DNA from: Lantana camara
Lineage: Eukaryota; Streptophyta; Magnoliopsida; Lamiales; Verbenaceae
Reading direction: 5' to 3'
NCBI GenBank assembly: GCA_037501455.1
Contig: CM074865.1
Coordinates: 35,694,501-35,758,500 of the forward strand
Length of the DNA: 64,000 nucleotides
Shown: positions 32,442 through 42,984 of the stretch, piece by piece
How the letters are laid out: the number at the start of each line of letters is the position of its first letter
How positions within the stretch are numbered: position 1 is the stretch's first letter
The notes under the pieces: model-generated
The model's input: the letters and a program-made list of their open reading frames with translations, nothing else
Told to the model about the DNA's origin: nothing
Database searches by the model: none
Program-made: the position numbers and the translations under genes

Positions 32442-34380
32442 TGTTGGAAAACGGAATCAGAAAAGCAGCGGAAATTTAAAAATTTTCCAACAAAAGGATC
32501 TTGGACTCGCAATCGTGTATCCAAATTCGTAGAGATTAGAAACTTACTTTTCAATAATCTTTCTTGAAGCGTTTCAAGCCACCCAAGAACGCTCTTCTCG
32601 CGGCTTGATCCCCTCTCCTTGGTAAAGCTCGAATCTTCAAAACTTCTAACTTGAAGCTCTCTAGAGATAGTCCACCAACTTGACTACAATCTAACTAGTA
32701 AGGGTGCTAGTTCTCTAGTTAGTGTTTAGGCTTAACCTAAGGTTTGATTTATCTTGGAGAAAGGATGGTGTTCAACACATGAACCAAAAGAAGATAATCA
32801 ATTACTCTCAAGGGGAGCTTGAGCTCCCCTATATATAATTGGGAGGGGTGGCCGAAAATCCTAGTCCTTATGGGCTAGGGTTTTGGTCCCTCTCTCCTAA
32901 TACTTGATCATCAAGTAATTTTGACTTTGACTTTGAATTCTAATTCAAATCAACTTTTAAGAGAGATAAAAATATCCAAACCCTTTTGGATATTATTATA
33001 CTTTATTTATTAATAAATAAATAACTTATTTTTATCTAATTAATTAATTCATAATTAATTAACTAGATTAATTTTCTCCAAAATAAGACTTTCTTTTTAA
33101 TTCAAAAATTAAACCAAAGTCTATTAAATAATTAATCACATTAATTATTTAATATATATATATATATATATATACACGTGTGAGACAAGTGTTACAAGGA
33201 CACGTGTCACATACGTGTGGTTTCACACGTGTGGAACCCTCTTGGCCCGATTAACTCGTTTAATCATTTTAAAGCCTCAACTCATGTAACCAAGTTGTTG
33301 TGTGTGACCCTCTAGGTTCTCAATACAATTAGTAGTGACCCTAATTAATTAATTCACTAATTAATTAATCAGTCCACAGATTAAACGACCATAGTCTAGT
33401 AACAGGTGTTTAACCCCTAGCTGAATTGGAATGTTAGGATTCGATAGAACCTTTAAGTCATTGATTCATTGTGAGATACAATCCTCCTACGTACTATCTC
33501 TCAACCATGATCTAGGGTAAGGGAATAATCAGAACCCTAATAATCCGGTCTTAAAGCAAAGTGCGTTTCATATCCATTTGATCTCAATCCAAGAAACCCT
33601 TTTCTCGATGTCTTGATCTATTGCCTTGGGCAAGGAGTCCATATGGCATATGAATGACTTACACAATTAGAGATCACCTTGCAAATGCAAGTGTAGGTCC
33701 TTTCTCGATTCTCATTCACTTTCATGAATCACTTGTGCAGCCCCAACATAAGTCTTGAATCAGTTGTCTAAGGCGACACCCTTTAAAGTTTATACCTAAG
33801 ACTACAGATTTAATTCATAAAGTGACATGGAACCTCAAGTCTAAGGATCAATTAATCAAATTAATGACTCTTGAGATATTTCCTAATCTGGAAGTTTCCA
33901 TTTCCTGAAATAGAAACTTCCTTTCCCATTTAGGAATGTTCTCACACGGGGTACCTCAGTGAACTTACTTATTGAAGTAAGCACCCTCATGTATCACGCA
34001 CGTATCAACTATACACTTTGCACCTCCATGAAACAAGGTGGTCCTTCTTAAGGGCGTGATCCCACAAGCAAACCTTAGAGGAGTCAGGTTGACACTCCCA
34101 CTGTCGGTAGGACTCATCGGCTTGGAGTATTTTACTAATCATGACTTATGTGATATAGGGCTCGTTTCATGAACCATTTCACCTAAATGGTAGAGTCCTA
34201 AAGTCATCAGGATTAGGGGAGTTCTCATACATACACAGATAAAGTAAACGCATACCAAACAAGAGCATATAAAGAAGTGTTGCCTCAATTCGTTATTTCA
34301 TTCAAAGATTGTCTGTGATTACAATAAGGAAAAGCACAAAGCGGATATACAATCGGCTTTCTAGGGCACTATTCCTAACA
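32442..34380 (-). mobile_element. Copia C 5' LTR
   Basis: 1939 bp. The G-box cluster is reduced (CACGTG at 33175, 33201 and 33226). The U3 half from about 33600 shares a variant block with the B 5' LTR. It is followed by GAAGA, which does not match the left flank of C. Confidence 0.9.
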
Positions 34381-35430
34381 GAAGAATGATCGATGGTTAG
34401 AGAAACAATACCATTGATTTCTTGTCATGGGACATGGATGAACTCAATCTTCCCAAGAATTGAGAGGAGTGAACTATGGGTGATGTGTCTCAAGGTCGAG
34501 GATGATGGAAACTCGAGAAAACCTCAAAGGATGACAAAGAGAACACCGAGTAAGGAAAGCCCGATCGAATCATTACGTTCCGTAAGCGTAACAGTGAGAG
34601 TCAATTCAACTGAGCCTTGAAGGTGAGATATCTATGGGAAAGACATAACGTGAACAAGATGGATCTCTGGTTCGTCAGTCGTTTCCCCATGGTGAGTCAG
34701 GGACACTTCAAGGGTTGGAATCTTGATTCAAACATTCGAGATTATTGAATATAACTTATATGAAAAGCAAGTTGATTGGGTCAAGGTCAAGCACACACTA
34801 AAGAACTTGAAAGGTGAAAATGATCATCGAGAATTGGGTTGCCAGGGGATCAGGCTATTAGTTTAACTGATTGCTAGAGATCAAACCCTCCAGTCGTGTT
34901 ACAAGGTCACCAACCTTATTCCCGTTACTACGGTGAACGGTACACCAAACATTCATGGCAAATACATACATGCAACTTTAACCTGAACAATTTCATTATA
35001 CTATGTGTACCTTGATCGCTTGTTGTATTAATTGCTCTTGTATGAATGATACTTGATTTATTTGATACTTCTTACCTGTTCCTTGTGTGGTATATACGTG
35101 CTCGTTTATTTATCTTTTTTCTTCGGTTGTTGTGTTGTTGTTTGAGAGACGAGGTTCTCTCGTTGTTGTTCGAGAGACGGGGTTCTCTCATTGTTGCTCG
35201 AGAGACGGGGTTCTTTCGTCGTTGTTTGCTACCTATTTAGACTTTCGAGTGTTTAGGTTTTGGTGAGTTAAGGGTCATGACTTAACACCAAATGAAGACC
35301 CCTTGTTGCTAGAAGACCTTTTCCGAACTAATTCCTGTCGGGGAGTTACTAACCCCACGTGGGATGAACACGGGAAAGTTTGGCTTAGAGTCCAGCACTC
35401 GAGGCAGTGAATCCGAGGACGGATTCTTTT
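34381..35430 (+). mobile_element. Gypsy G2 interior, 3' part, non-coding
   Basis: No gag or pol motif; a 75-codon frame at 34393-34620 is not recognisable. From about 34930 it is similar in order to the N1 interior: GGTGAACGGTACAC, the triple hairpins, a CCCCACGTGGGATGAACACGG block (CCCCGCGTGGGATGAAAACGG in N1) and GTGAATCCGAGGACGGATTC before the polypurine tract. G1 (15945 onward) has its own version of the first block, so G1 and G2 may be separate elements. Confidence 0.7.
35144..35218 (+). repeat. Three tandem hairpins, 28-nt period (G2)
   Basis: GAGAGA-CGAGGT-TCTCTC (35144-35161), GAGAGA-CGGGGT-TCTCTC (35172-35189) and CGAGAGA-CGGGGT-TCTTTCG (35199-35218). Stem starts are 28 nt apart. 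The same array exists in N1 (50306-50383). It ends about 225 nt before the 3' LTR. Confidence 0.85.
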
Positions 35431-35443
35431 AAGGGGGAGAGGT
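35431..35443 (+). other. Polypurine tract of G2
   Basis: AAGGGGGAGAGGT immediately before the LTR start TGTAATGCC at 35444. It is preceded by ATCCGAGGACGGATTC, as in N1. Confidence 0.88.
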
Positions 35444-36394
35444 TGTAATGCCTCGTTTTCCCACCTAGTCAGGTATGACATCGCAAGTGGGTGTAGGCCG
35501 AGAGTTATGTGACTTTTATGTGTTTTAAGTGCTAAGTGGATGTTTAATATATTTTACTTTTGTGAATTAATTGCCATTACGTGACCTATATGATTTATAT
35601 GACCTTTGACAATGCCTTTTAAATTCATTAACTACCCGTATACTTGCTTAATTAATGTTTTGTTTCGATTATGTACGTATTTGATCGTATATGAAATGTT
35701 TGGACTCAATTGATTTTTGGAATTGGACCTAATTACTCACCTATCAAACATTGGCACTATAATTAAAGTACTTAAATTCTTGGAGGACTCGTTGGAAATT
35801 TTCTCCTTCTTCCTCCCTCTTCTACACGATATATATCTATACACACATACACACCTCTCTTCTTTCTTCATTTCTTCAAGAAAAAACACAAGACACACAC
35901 CTTCAATTTCTTCCACTCCTATCTCGATCAAACAAGGAAGCTAAGAGATAAGGATTCAAGCTCTTTTTCCCCAAGAGATCAAACCAAGACCTCTTTTTCT
36001 TCATCCTCTTCTTTTCTTCCATCCAAGGTATATATGTGTGTGCATTCATGTATGAATTTGAATAATTTAAGATAGGGTTTTGTGATCTTTGCCTAATAAC
36101 TTGAATCATTGTGTGTTTTTACATGAATATATGTTGATCTATGAATTCTATGCTTAATTGTTGGTATTCTTGGAGCAAGGATGTGTATATATATTGTATG
36201 TATGTATATGTGTGTATATGTATGTGGGTTTGTGAATTAATGTGTTTTAATTTGCCCTAAACTTGCATTTGATGTTCCTACATGACTTACTACATGTTTT
36301 AAGTGTTTTGGGTTGAGTTTTGAGGTGTTTCGGTGTTGGTTACTTTCTTCCGCGGATGTCCTACTCTTTCTGTGTATTTTTAGCCCTGGAACGA

Positions 36395-36514
36395 ATCCAC
36401 GGCCGTGGATTTTTATGCCTTGAGAAACCCCCCGGCCGTGGATTAGTGTCCAAAAACCGGGAGGCCTTCCTACGGGCGTGGATTTTTATGAAGGAAAAAT
36501 CCATGGCCGTGGAT
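36395..36514. repeat. Array of 16-bp palindromes in G2 LTR
   Basis: Four sites, starting 36395 (perfect ATCCACGGCCGTGGAT), 36428 and 36468 (each with one degenerate arm) and 36499 (ATCCATGGCCGTGGAT), 31-40 bp apart. They lie about 0.95-1.07 kb into the LTR. Confidence 0.85.
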
Positions 36515-38167
36515 CCTCCCCTGTTTCCTGTCTGAGTTTGTTTTGTTCTGTTTACTCCTCAAACGTACTCCGATTGATCTGAATTTCGAAACACGGAAAA
36601 TTTTTGAAGTTTAGAACATTCTCCAATTGGAATCACCTCAATATCCTTTCTAATTTGTGAGATATAATCAATTCTTTTTTGTGTTTCCACTTCACCTGAA
36701 ATCTGCATTCATCCAACTTCGGGCCTATGCCATTTTCACCTCTCTTTGAACCACGATTCGAGCTACATACCATTGAAAATATCTATTTGTCTAGTTTCAT
36801 TTGCAACAAACAAAACTTAATTCCAACCTATAGAACTCGAGATATGTTCAAATTTCTACAGCTTGCGCATTTTCGAAAATTGTCAGCTTTTAGCAAAATC
36901 CAGTTTTTAGCGTTCCTTTCACCCCCTTGGCATCCGTATGTGTTTTAATTGATCTCTTATGCTTCTGAAATTTACCTATGATATTAATGGATTATTTAAT
37001 GACATGTTATGATATTTCTATATATTTAGTGGTTTGAATTACGGGGTGGAAACATGATTTTGTGTATGAATGTTTAAATGGTACAACGCGATCTTCCTTG
37101 CAACCCTTGCCTTCGCTATGTGTTTAATGAATTCTTTTCACTTCTAAGTGACTCATATGGATTCCTAATGTGCATTATAACATGTATTGAATGAACTATT
37201 GGTATTTCAATGAAAGAATGGTAACGAAAGAACACGATCTACTCGTGTAACGAATGATTGAATGGTTTACGTGACTAAGTGGCATTAATTATATACATGA
37301 ACCTTTACATAACACATTGTTATAACTTGTACATGTCTTATCATGTTTAAGCATTGTCGTGCGTTATATATGGTTCATTTGGAGTCTTGAGTCTAACGAG
37401 TGCACTATATTATCCGTTGTATAGTTTTCTCCAGGGCGAAGATGCCGTCTTCTTTTCTTCTTGGTATTGTTCGGTAAGGTATAGTAGGTGGGTTTCTCTT
37501 CTATTAGATATAAATCTATCCGATATATCCAACGTGAAAGTTTTAAGCCAAAGTATTGTATGTATTTATATATCGAGTCTTTTCAAAAGAGTCAATGATT
37601 TCCAACGTAAAGCCTTTTCTGTATGAAACCCTACCCAATGTTTTCGGTGAGAACATGAATGAATGCACGTAATGGGGTCCCTGGGACTTGGTGTACAGGG
37701 CTATCCGGGGAAGCTCGGGCTGACGGTGAATCCCGTACACTAGTTCCACCAAACCATAGATACCGGACCTCGCTAGGAGATTAGCAAGGAATGGGAGCTG
37801 AGCGCCTTTGGGGAACTCATGAAACCCCTTTGGTCAATGAATGAGGTGGACCGGTTAGCACCGGAGGAAAAAGGTGTAAGTGTTAATGATATGAATGAAT
37901 GATTATGATTACAATTATGATTATGAATGAAAGATAATGAATGAATTATTGTTGTGTGACCACTAATAAATGAACGAATAGATAATGCACACACGAGGTG
38001 ATGGTTGGAGAATTCGCCCACTCGCTAGGGCTCACGTAATGACCGCATGAATGAATGAATTATGAAAGTGATCGTTGTAATCCCGAGTGTTGCATTCCTT
38101 TATTTTACCCACTTGGAAAATATCTCAAAAACCTCATACGGAATTATAGCTTGCATGTGTGGGTGTT

Positions 38168-38172
38168 TAAAT
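38168..38172. repeat. Target-site duplication of S1 (TAAAT), left
   Basis: TAAAT precedes S1 and is repeated at 41487-41491. This defines S1 as an independent insertion in the G2 LTR. Confidence 0.9.
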
Positions 38173-41100
38173 TGTAACACCCCGGAGCGAAGGGCGCCAC
38201 ATCCCCCGCATCATAGCCTAACACGTGAAACGAAATGGGGACTCCGCCCACGCATCAATCCATGGCGAACGGGTGACAAACAAAACACAACCTAAGCTAG
38301 GCGGTCTAGACCCTACTCAAAGTGCGCAATAAAAATACATAACGAATGCGGAAGCACCAGGATTTCAAATAGCCAAACATACATGCTTTCCAACTAAGGG
38401 TAACTAAAACAATTAAACATGCCATGCCCAACCCGGGCCAAATTAAGTCATACAATTATCCAAAATCCAAAATTCTAAAGCATAAGTTTATACATATTTC
38501 AAAACTAGCAGAATGCGTAAGGAAAAAAAAATACAATGCATGGGACTCGAGCTATCCACAACCACGACACAAGACAACCGCCTAGCTCAACCTCCAAGCA
38601 CCTGCAACTCAAAAAGGGGGAAAAAGGGAAAACAACAACGAGGTCAGTCCTAAAGACTGGTGAGGGGGCTAACACACGCACCCATACGTATATACATAAG
38701 AACAAAGCATAATCAAAGCTGAAGGGGGTTCATGAACCGGGTGTGGTTTTTGCAATCTAAAACATTTTATCCCATAGTACTATGTATAAGGAAGAGAGTT
38801 TAAGACCGAAGGCCAAAATCAACCAAGTTTTAAAGTTTAGAAATCCACCCCCGTTTCATAACCATAAACAAAGCATAACTAACTCAGTGAGAACGAGTTC
38901 CAACCCACTTACTCCATAACATAAGCAAAACTCATAAATCAATCCCACCTAAACACCGTTTGGGGAGAGAGGCGCTACCCCTCAACCCCACTTACAAACT
39001 TAATGAGACGGGGGATCCACCCGCTCCTTCGACGGGTCACGTAGCACACCATCGGCTCAAGAAGACCCGCCTTCCCCTCTACCACCCGAGGATGGGCTAA
39101 GCCTCTCTTTTGTGGAGTTGTATTGATGAGAGAGCTCAGCGACCCCATGACCGACCCGAGATCACATACCACTCCTCCGGGGCCCAAACTTACACTTACA
39201 CTTTTCACAAAGCTTATCTCGCTCACACACACACACTTACCAAAGTTTTTCAAGAGAGCAACGAAAATAGAGTGTATATACGTATAAAAGCATTTTCAAA
39301 GTCTCATGACAAAACGGGATAAATCCCACGAAATACTTATTCAACACGTATCTATATACATATACATCGCATGCGGTTTCAAAATACAAATTAGGGTTGT
39401 AGGTCATATTAACTAAAAGAACAAAACCTCACCTTTCTACTAAAGTGGAGCAAAAGGATATGCAACAGACGCAAACGGACGCTGGGGGAACTTCCTTGCT
39501 ACCCACGGGACCAAGAGCTGAACAAAAGAAACAACAAGGGATACTCTTAGACTCGAAATGTACCAAATATACGCTCAGCAAGTGCATATGATGCAAATGA
39601 TGCGTAAGAGTTAACAAGAGAAAGCACGTCGAGCAATCAAGTTCATATACATATACAAGAGTTGAAGTCATAACATAAATGCAAAACATAAAGCATATTA
39701 GCTCAATCACACAAAAATACAATATAAAGAAGTTGGATAAGTACAAGAAATATGGAAGAAAACACAAAAAGGGTGGCTCCGGGCGAAAAGAGGTCAAAAC
39801 TGGAAATTCTCAAAACGTATAAGCTGTCGAAAACTGAGAATATCTTGTGTTTAAGAAATGGGAATTGAGTTTGGTTTGTTGGATAAGAAATTAGACAAAT
39901 AGACCTTTCAAATGGTATATGGCTTAAATCATGGTTCAAAGCAAGGTGAAAATGACGTAGACCCGAAGTTGGATGAGTGCAGATTTCCAAAGAAGTGGCG
40001 ACACCAAAAAGAGTTGATTATATCTCACAAATGGGAAAAGATATTTAGAAAATCCCAACTGGACGAATATTCTAGACTTCAAGAGGTTTCTGTGAGTTAA
40101 AAAATCAGGTAAATCAGAGTTCGTTTGAGGGGTAAACAAAACAAAACAATCTCAGGCTGAAAATAGAGAAGGATCCACGACCGTGGATTTCTCCATGTAC
40201 AAAAATCCACGCCCGTGGATTCTTCTTACCGAAAATCCCAAGTTTCTGGACACAAATCCACGGCCGTGGACCAAAATCCACGCCCGTGGATCCCTCTCTA
40301 GCAGCAAAACGAAGTCAAAACAAGGCAAAAACGAAGTGGGAGGCCAAAATGCATCAAACCAACTCAAAACTTAACCAAATGCATACCATATCAATTCATA
40401 AACTCATGCATACATGAAGATATACAAGGAGGAATGCAAGGGAGGTGCATATATTCATATTCATTCCAAAAGTTTCAAAACCCAAAATGAAACCTAATAA
40501 ATCCAAGACTTTCATGCAAATTCCAACCACACACTTATTATATGATGTCTTAAGACCAATTAGGATGCATAACTTTCAAGAAATCTACACAAGATCACTC
40601 CAAATTCAACCAAACATGCCCAAACCCTTACTATTCATGCATATCTTGAAACCCTTATCAAATCTGATGCATTTCATGAATTTCATGGATTAAAAGAAGC
40701 ATAAAAGAGAGGAGAATACACAAATATACTTACCTTTAAGATTTGGAGAAGTATGGAGAAGATTTGCTTCAAAAATCACAAGGCATGAGATGGGGCTTTC
40801 TTTCTTCCTCCTCTTCTCTCTTGGATCAGCTTTTCCTCTTGTGTGGAGGGGGTGGCTCGAATTGGAGCTGAAAAGGGGGAAGGAAAGGGGCTTAACTCAA
40901 GTGCCAAAGTCATGGTTAAGGCCTGGTTAGGTTAATGGTGGCCCCACAAGTGAAGACTAGTCAAAGAAGAGGGCTTTTGGCACAAGGTACTTGTTTCGAT
41001 CGATATTCGGAGGTTCAAATGGGCTTAGAAAAATATAAATCTTGATTCCTTGGTTTCCTTTCTTCATTAAGAGTCCAACGCCTCTTTCAAAATTCGAATC

Positions 41101-41486
41101 CGAATTCCCTACCTCAAGATACGCCGCCCGGAACCCGAGGTGCGCTAAATGCCCTTTAACCATCCTCTAGGTTCCGAAAAACAAAACGAACACAAAGCCA
41201 AACCAAACGAACCCAAAAACACAAAACGAGCATAACACCAAGTTAATAACTCACATAATTCACGCATGCCAAGTTCTCGCAAAAATCGGAATTGAAATCG
41301 AACGCATATAGATCAAGTTCTTGAGCAAATAGGCATAACCATTCAAATAAATTCAATTAATCAAATAAATTCAATTAATCAAATAAACATTAAAACGCCA
41401 AATAAGTGTATAATTAAGTAATTTAAATGCGCATATAACACTCTCGTTGCAACGTACCTGGAGAGCCAGACGAGCGGGATGTTCCA
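38173..41486 (-). mobile_element. S1: solo gypsy LTR
   Basis: 3314 bp, element sense TGGAACATCCCG...CCGGGGTGTTACA, flanked by TAAAT with no PBS, interior or second LTR. This is what remains after recombination between the two LTRs of a gypsy insertion. The same family occurs truncated at 54930-56229. CA-rich stretches lie near 39222-39236. No coding sequence is supported. Confidence 0.9.
40173..40291. repeat. Array of 16-bp palindromes in S1
   Basis: ATCCACGACCGTGGAT (40173), ATCCACGCCCGTGGAT (40205), ATCCACGGCCGTGGAC (40256) and ATCCACGCCCGTGGAT (40276). Arms agree with G2. The array lies about 1.2-1.3 kb from the LTR start in element sense. Confidence 0.85.
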
Positions 41487-42024
41487 TAAATTCTGCAATA
41501 TTATTGTATTATGCCTTGTTTCATACCCACCAGTCTCCTATAGATTGAACCCGACTTTGTTTTCAGGTTCTTGTAGGTTTTGGAGTGTTGCGCGGGAAAT
41601 TGAGACTTTCGAGTCTCTTGGTCTCGTCTGAGTCTATCCACATGCATATTGTAATTGATTAAGTCACAATGTATGTATGAATTGTATTGATTTTATGTTA
41701 TTGATTCGAGATAGGCTTCTAGGAATAGATTAATCCCGTGAATGTTTGGAGTCTTTTTATTTTTGAATTTCGGGACTAGGTACCTATGTTAGTTGAACCC
41801 GTAATTTGATGTTTGTACTTGTTACGAATTATATGTTATGCTTCCACGCTTGTTCTTCCTTTGTTGTTTTTTTTTATATGGTTTCGAAGGTCTAGTTCCC
41901 TCCTAGCATAGTGAGTATTCGAGTCCCCGTTCTTTCTGATCTGGCACGTGTATGGATTTCCCATTTCATATGCGGGTTGGGTCTGAGTGCGGGGGATGTG
42001 GCGCCTTCCATTTGGGGTGTTACA

Positions 42025-42684
42025 TGCATGAATGTGTGATTATGGAGACTTAGCCACTCTTCGGCTCAGGAATGACCTAATGATTGAAATTAAGTGTTAT
42101 AATCCCGGTCGTTGTAGTCCCTAGCTTTCCCACTTGGGTAGTGTTCTTAAAACCTCGTTTGGGATTATAACTTGCATGCAAATGTTTGAATTCCGTAACA
42201 GTATTATATTATACCTGTTTTATACCCACCAGTCTCTTTAAGACTGAACCTGGTATTGTTTTCAGCTCGTTTTGTAGGTGGGAAGTGCTAGGCGGGAATA
42301 CGAGTCTATGCGAGTCTTGTATTAGTGTCTAGCATTTCTTTGATGTATACCCTTATTCTTTTGATTATTATGCCTTTATGAATGTATGGAGCGTACCTGG
42401 ATTGTATTAGGCCGTGTGGGCCGTTGATTATAATACTTGTACTTAATTTGATGATTAGGAGCTTTGATAGCTCAACGTATATATTATGGTTACATGCTTC
42501 CGTGTTTATGCTACTCTGTTATTATGATTGTTGTGTAATTGGGTTGAGGGTTAGTTCCCGCCTAGCGTAGTGAGTGTGTTGTGTCCCCGTTCGCCTTAAT
42601 TTGACACGTGTATGGATTTTTCATTTCATATACGGGTCGGGTCCTGGTGCGGGGGATGTGACGTCCCACGCTTGGGGTGTTACA
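42025..42684 (+). mobile_element. Older G-type LTR, 3' fragment
   Basis: Parallels the end of the G2 LTR (38040-38170 joined to 41492-42024), including the CCCACCAGTCTC block and the terminal CGCTTGGGGTGTTACA, but with many differences. G2 appears to have inserted into or beside it. No PBS follows at 42685. Confidence 0.75.
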
Positions 42685-42825
42685 AATTTGATCACTACTT
42701 GGGAATCATACTCAACTTTGATGCGTCGATATCTCCTTTCTCAAGAAATACGAAGGTCTTCACGGAAGCTAAGGAGTTCTATTGTGGTTATTGAAACATC
42801 CCCCATCTTCATAGCAAATCCAGTG
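42685..42825 (-). pseudogene. LINE-like RNase H (RVT_3) fragment
   Basis: Minus-strand translation gives GFAMKMGDVSITTIELLSF, an in-frame stop a few residues later, then IKVEYDSQVVIK. The pattern GF-x5-GDxSIT-x2-EL ... xVExDSxxVI resembles the RVT_3 RNase H domain attached to plant LINE polyproteins, with the catalytic Glu and Asp positions present. It is cut off at 42685 by the LTR fragment. The match is by pattern memory over about 45 residues. Confidence 0.45.
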
Positions 42826-42984
42826 AGCCGACGTCAAGTCTCATCTTTTATGACCGATAGATGCTCAATCTTACCTCTCTTTTTCTTAATATTGTCCATG
42901 TCCTGCAAATCTAGAGCAAGCCTCTTAATATTATTAAGTATAAGTGTAATTGAACCTCTTTTTCATTGATACACCCACTCGTTT
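42826..42984. other. Unassigned sequence between LINE-like fragment and P LTR
   Basis: About 160 bases. The minus strand could extend the RNase H-like fragment upstream, but I recognise nothing. It may be the oldest sequence in the window. Confidence 0.4.

Larger units (their letters stand above)
16501..34380 (-). mobile_element. Copia element C, decayed, hosting N2
   Basis: 3' LTR 16501-18465, broken gag-pol 18482-21888, leader 21889-23106 and 31396-32426, PBS 32427-32439, 5' LTR 32442-34380. Without the 8.3-kb N2 insertion it is about 9.6 kb. Flanks do not form a 5-bp duplication (CCACT or ATAAG on the left, GAAGA on the right), so the two ends may come from different insertions joined by recombination. 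Coding is ruined by an in-frame stop, a 513-bp deletion and a frameshift. Confidence 0.9.
35444..42024 (+). mobile_element. Gypsy G2 3' LTR, interrupted by S1
   Basis: TGTAATGCC...TTTGGGGTGTTACA; about 3.26 kb once S1 and one TSD copy are removed. The downstream end agrees with the G1 LTR tail. Sequence across the S1 site (GTTTAAAT to TCTGCAATATT) rejoins to match the older LTR fragment near 42190. Contains the palindrome array at 36395-36514. No gene; the open frames are short and unsupported. Confidence 0.85.

Noticed and set aside
34393..34620. 75-codon frame in G2 interior
   Set aside because: No recognisable motif, no counterpart in N1 or G1, and surrounded by non-coding sequence.
38173..41486. 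Host gene promoter or coding region in the stretch of short frames
   Set aside because: TAAAT duplications, TG...CA ends and the S2 copy show that it is a solo LTR.
4241..42024. Treating G1 and G2 as a single gypsy element split by B and C
   Set aside because: Not adopted as fact: copia C has no target duplication, similar blocks occur on both sides of it, and the two LTR tails differ at several positions. They are labelled separately, although one element remains possible.
42382..42969. 131-codon plus-strand frame and neighbours
   Set aside because: Runs across the boundary of the LTR fragment at 42684; the minus strand there gives a better protein pattern (RNase H-like).
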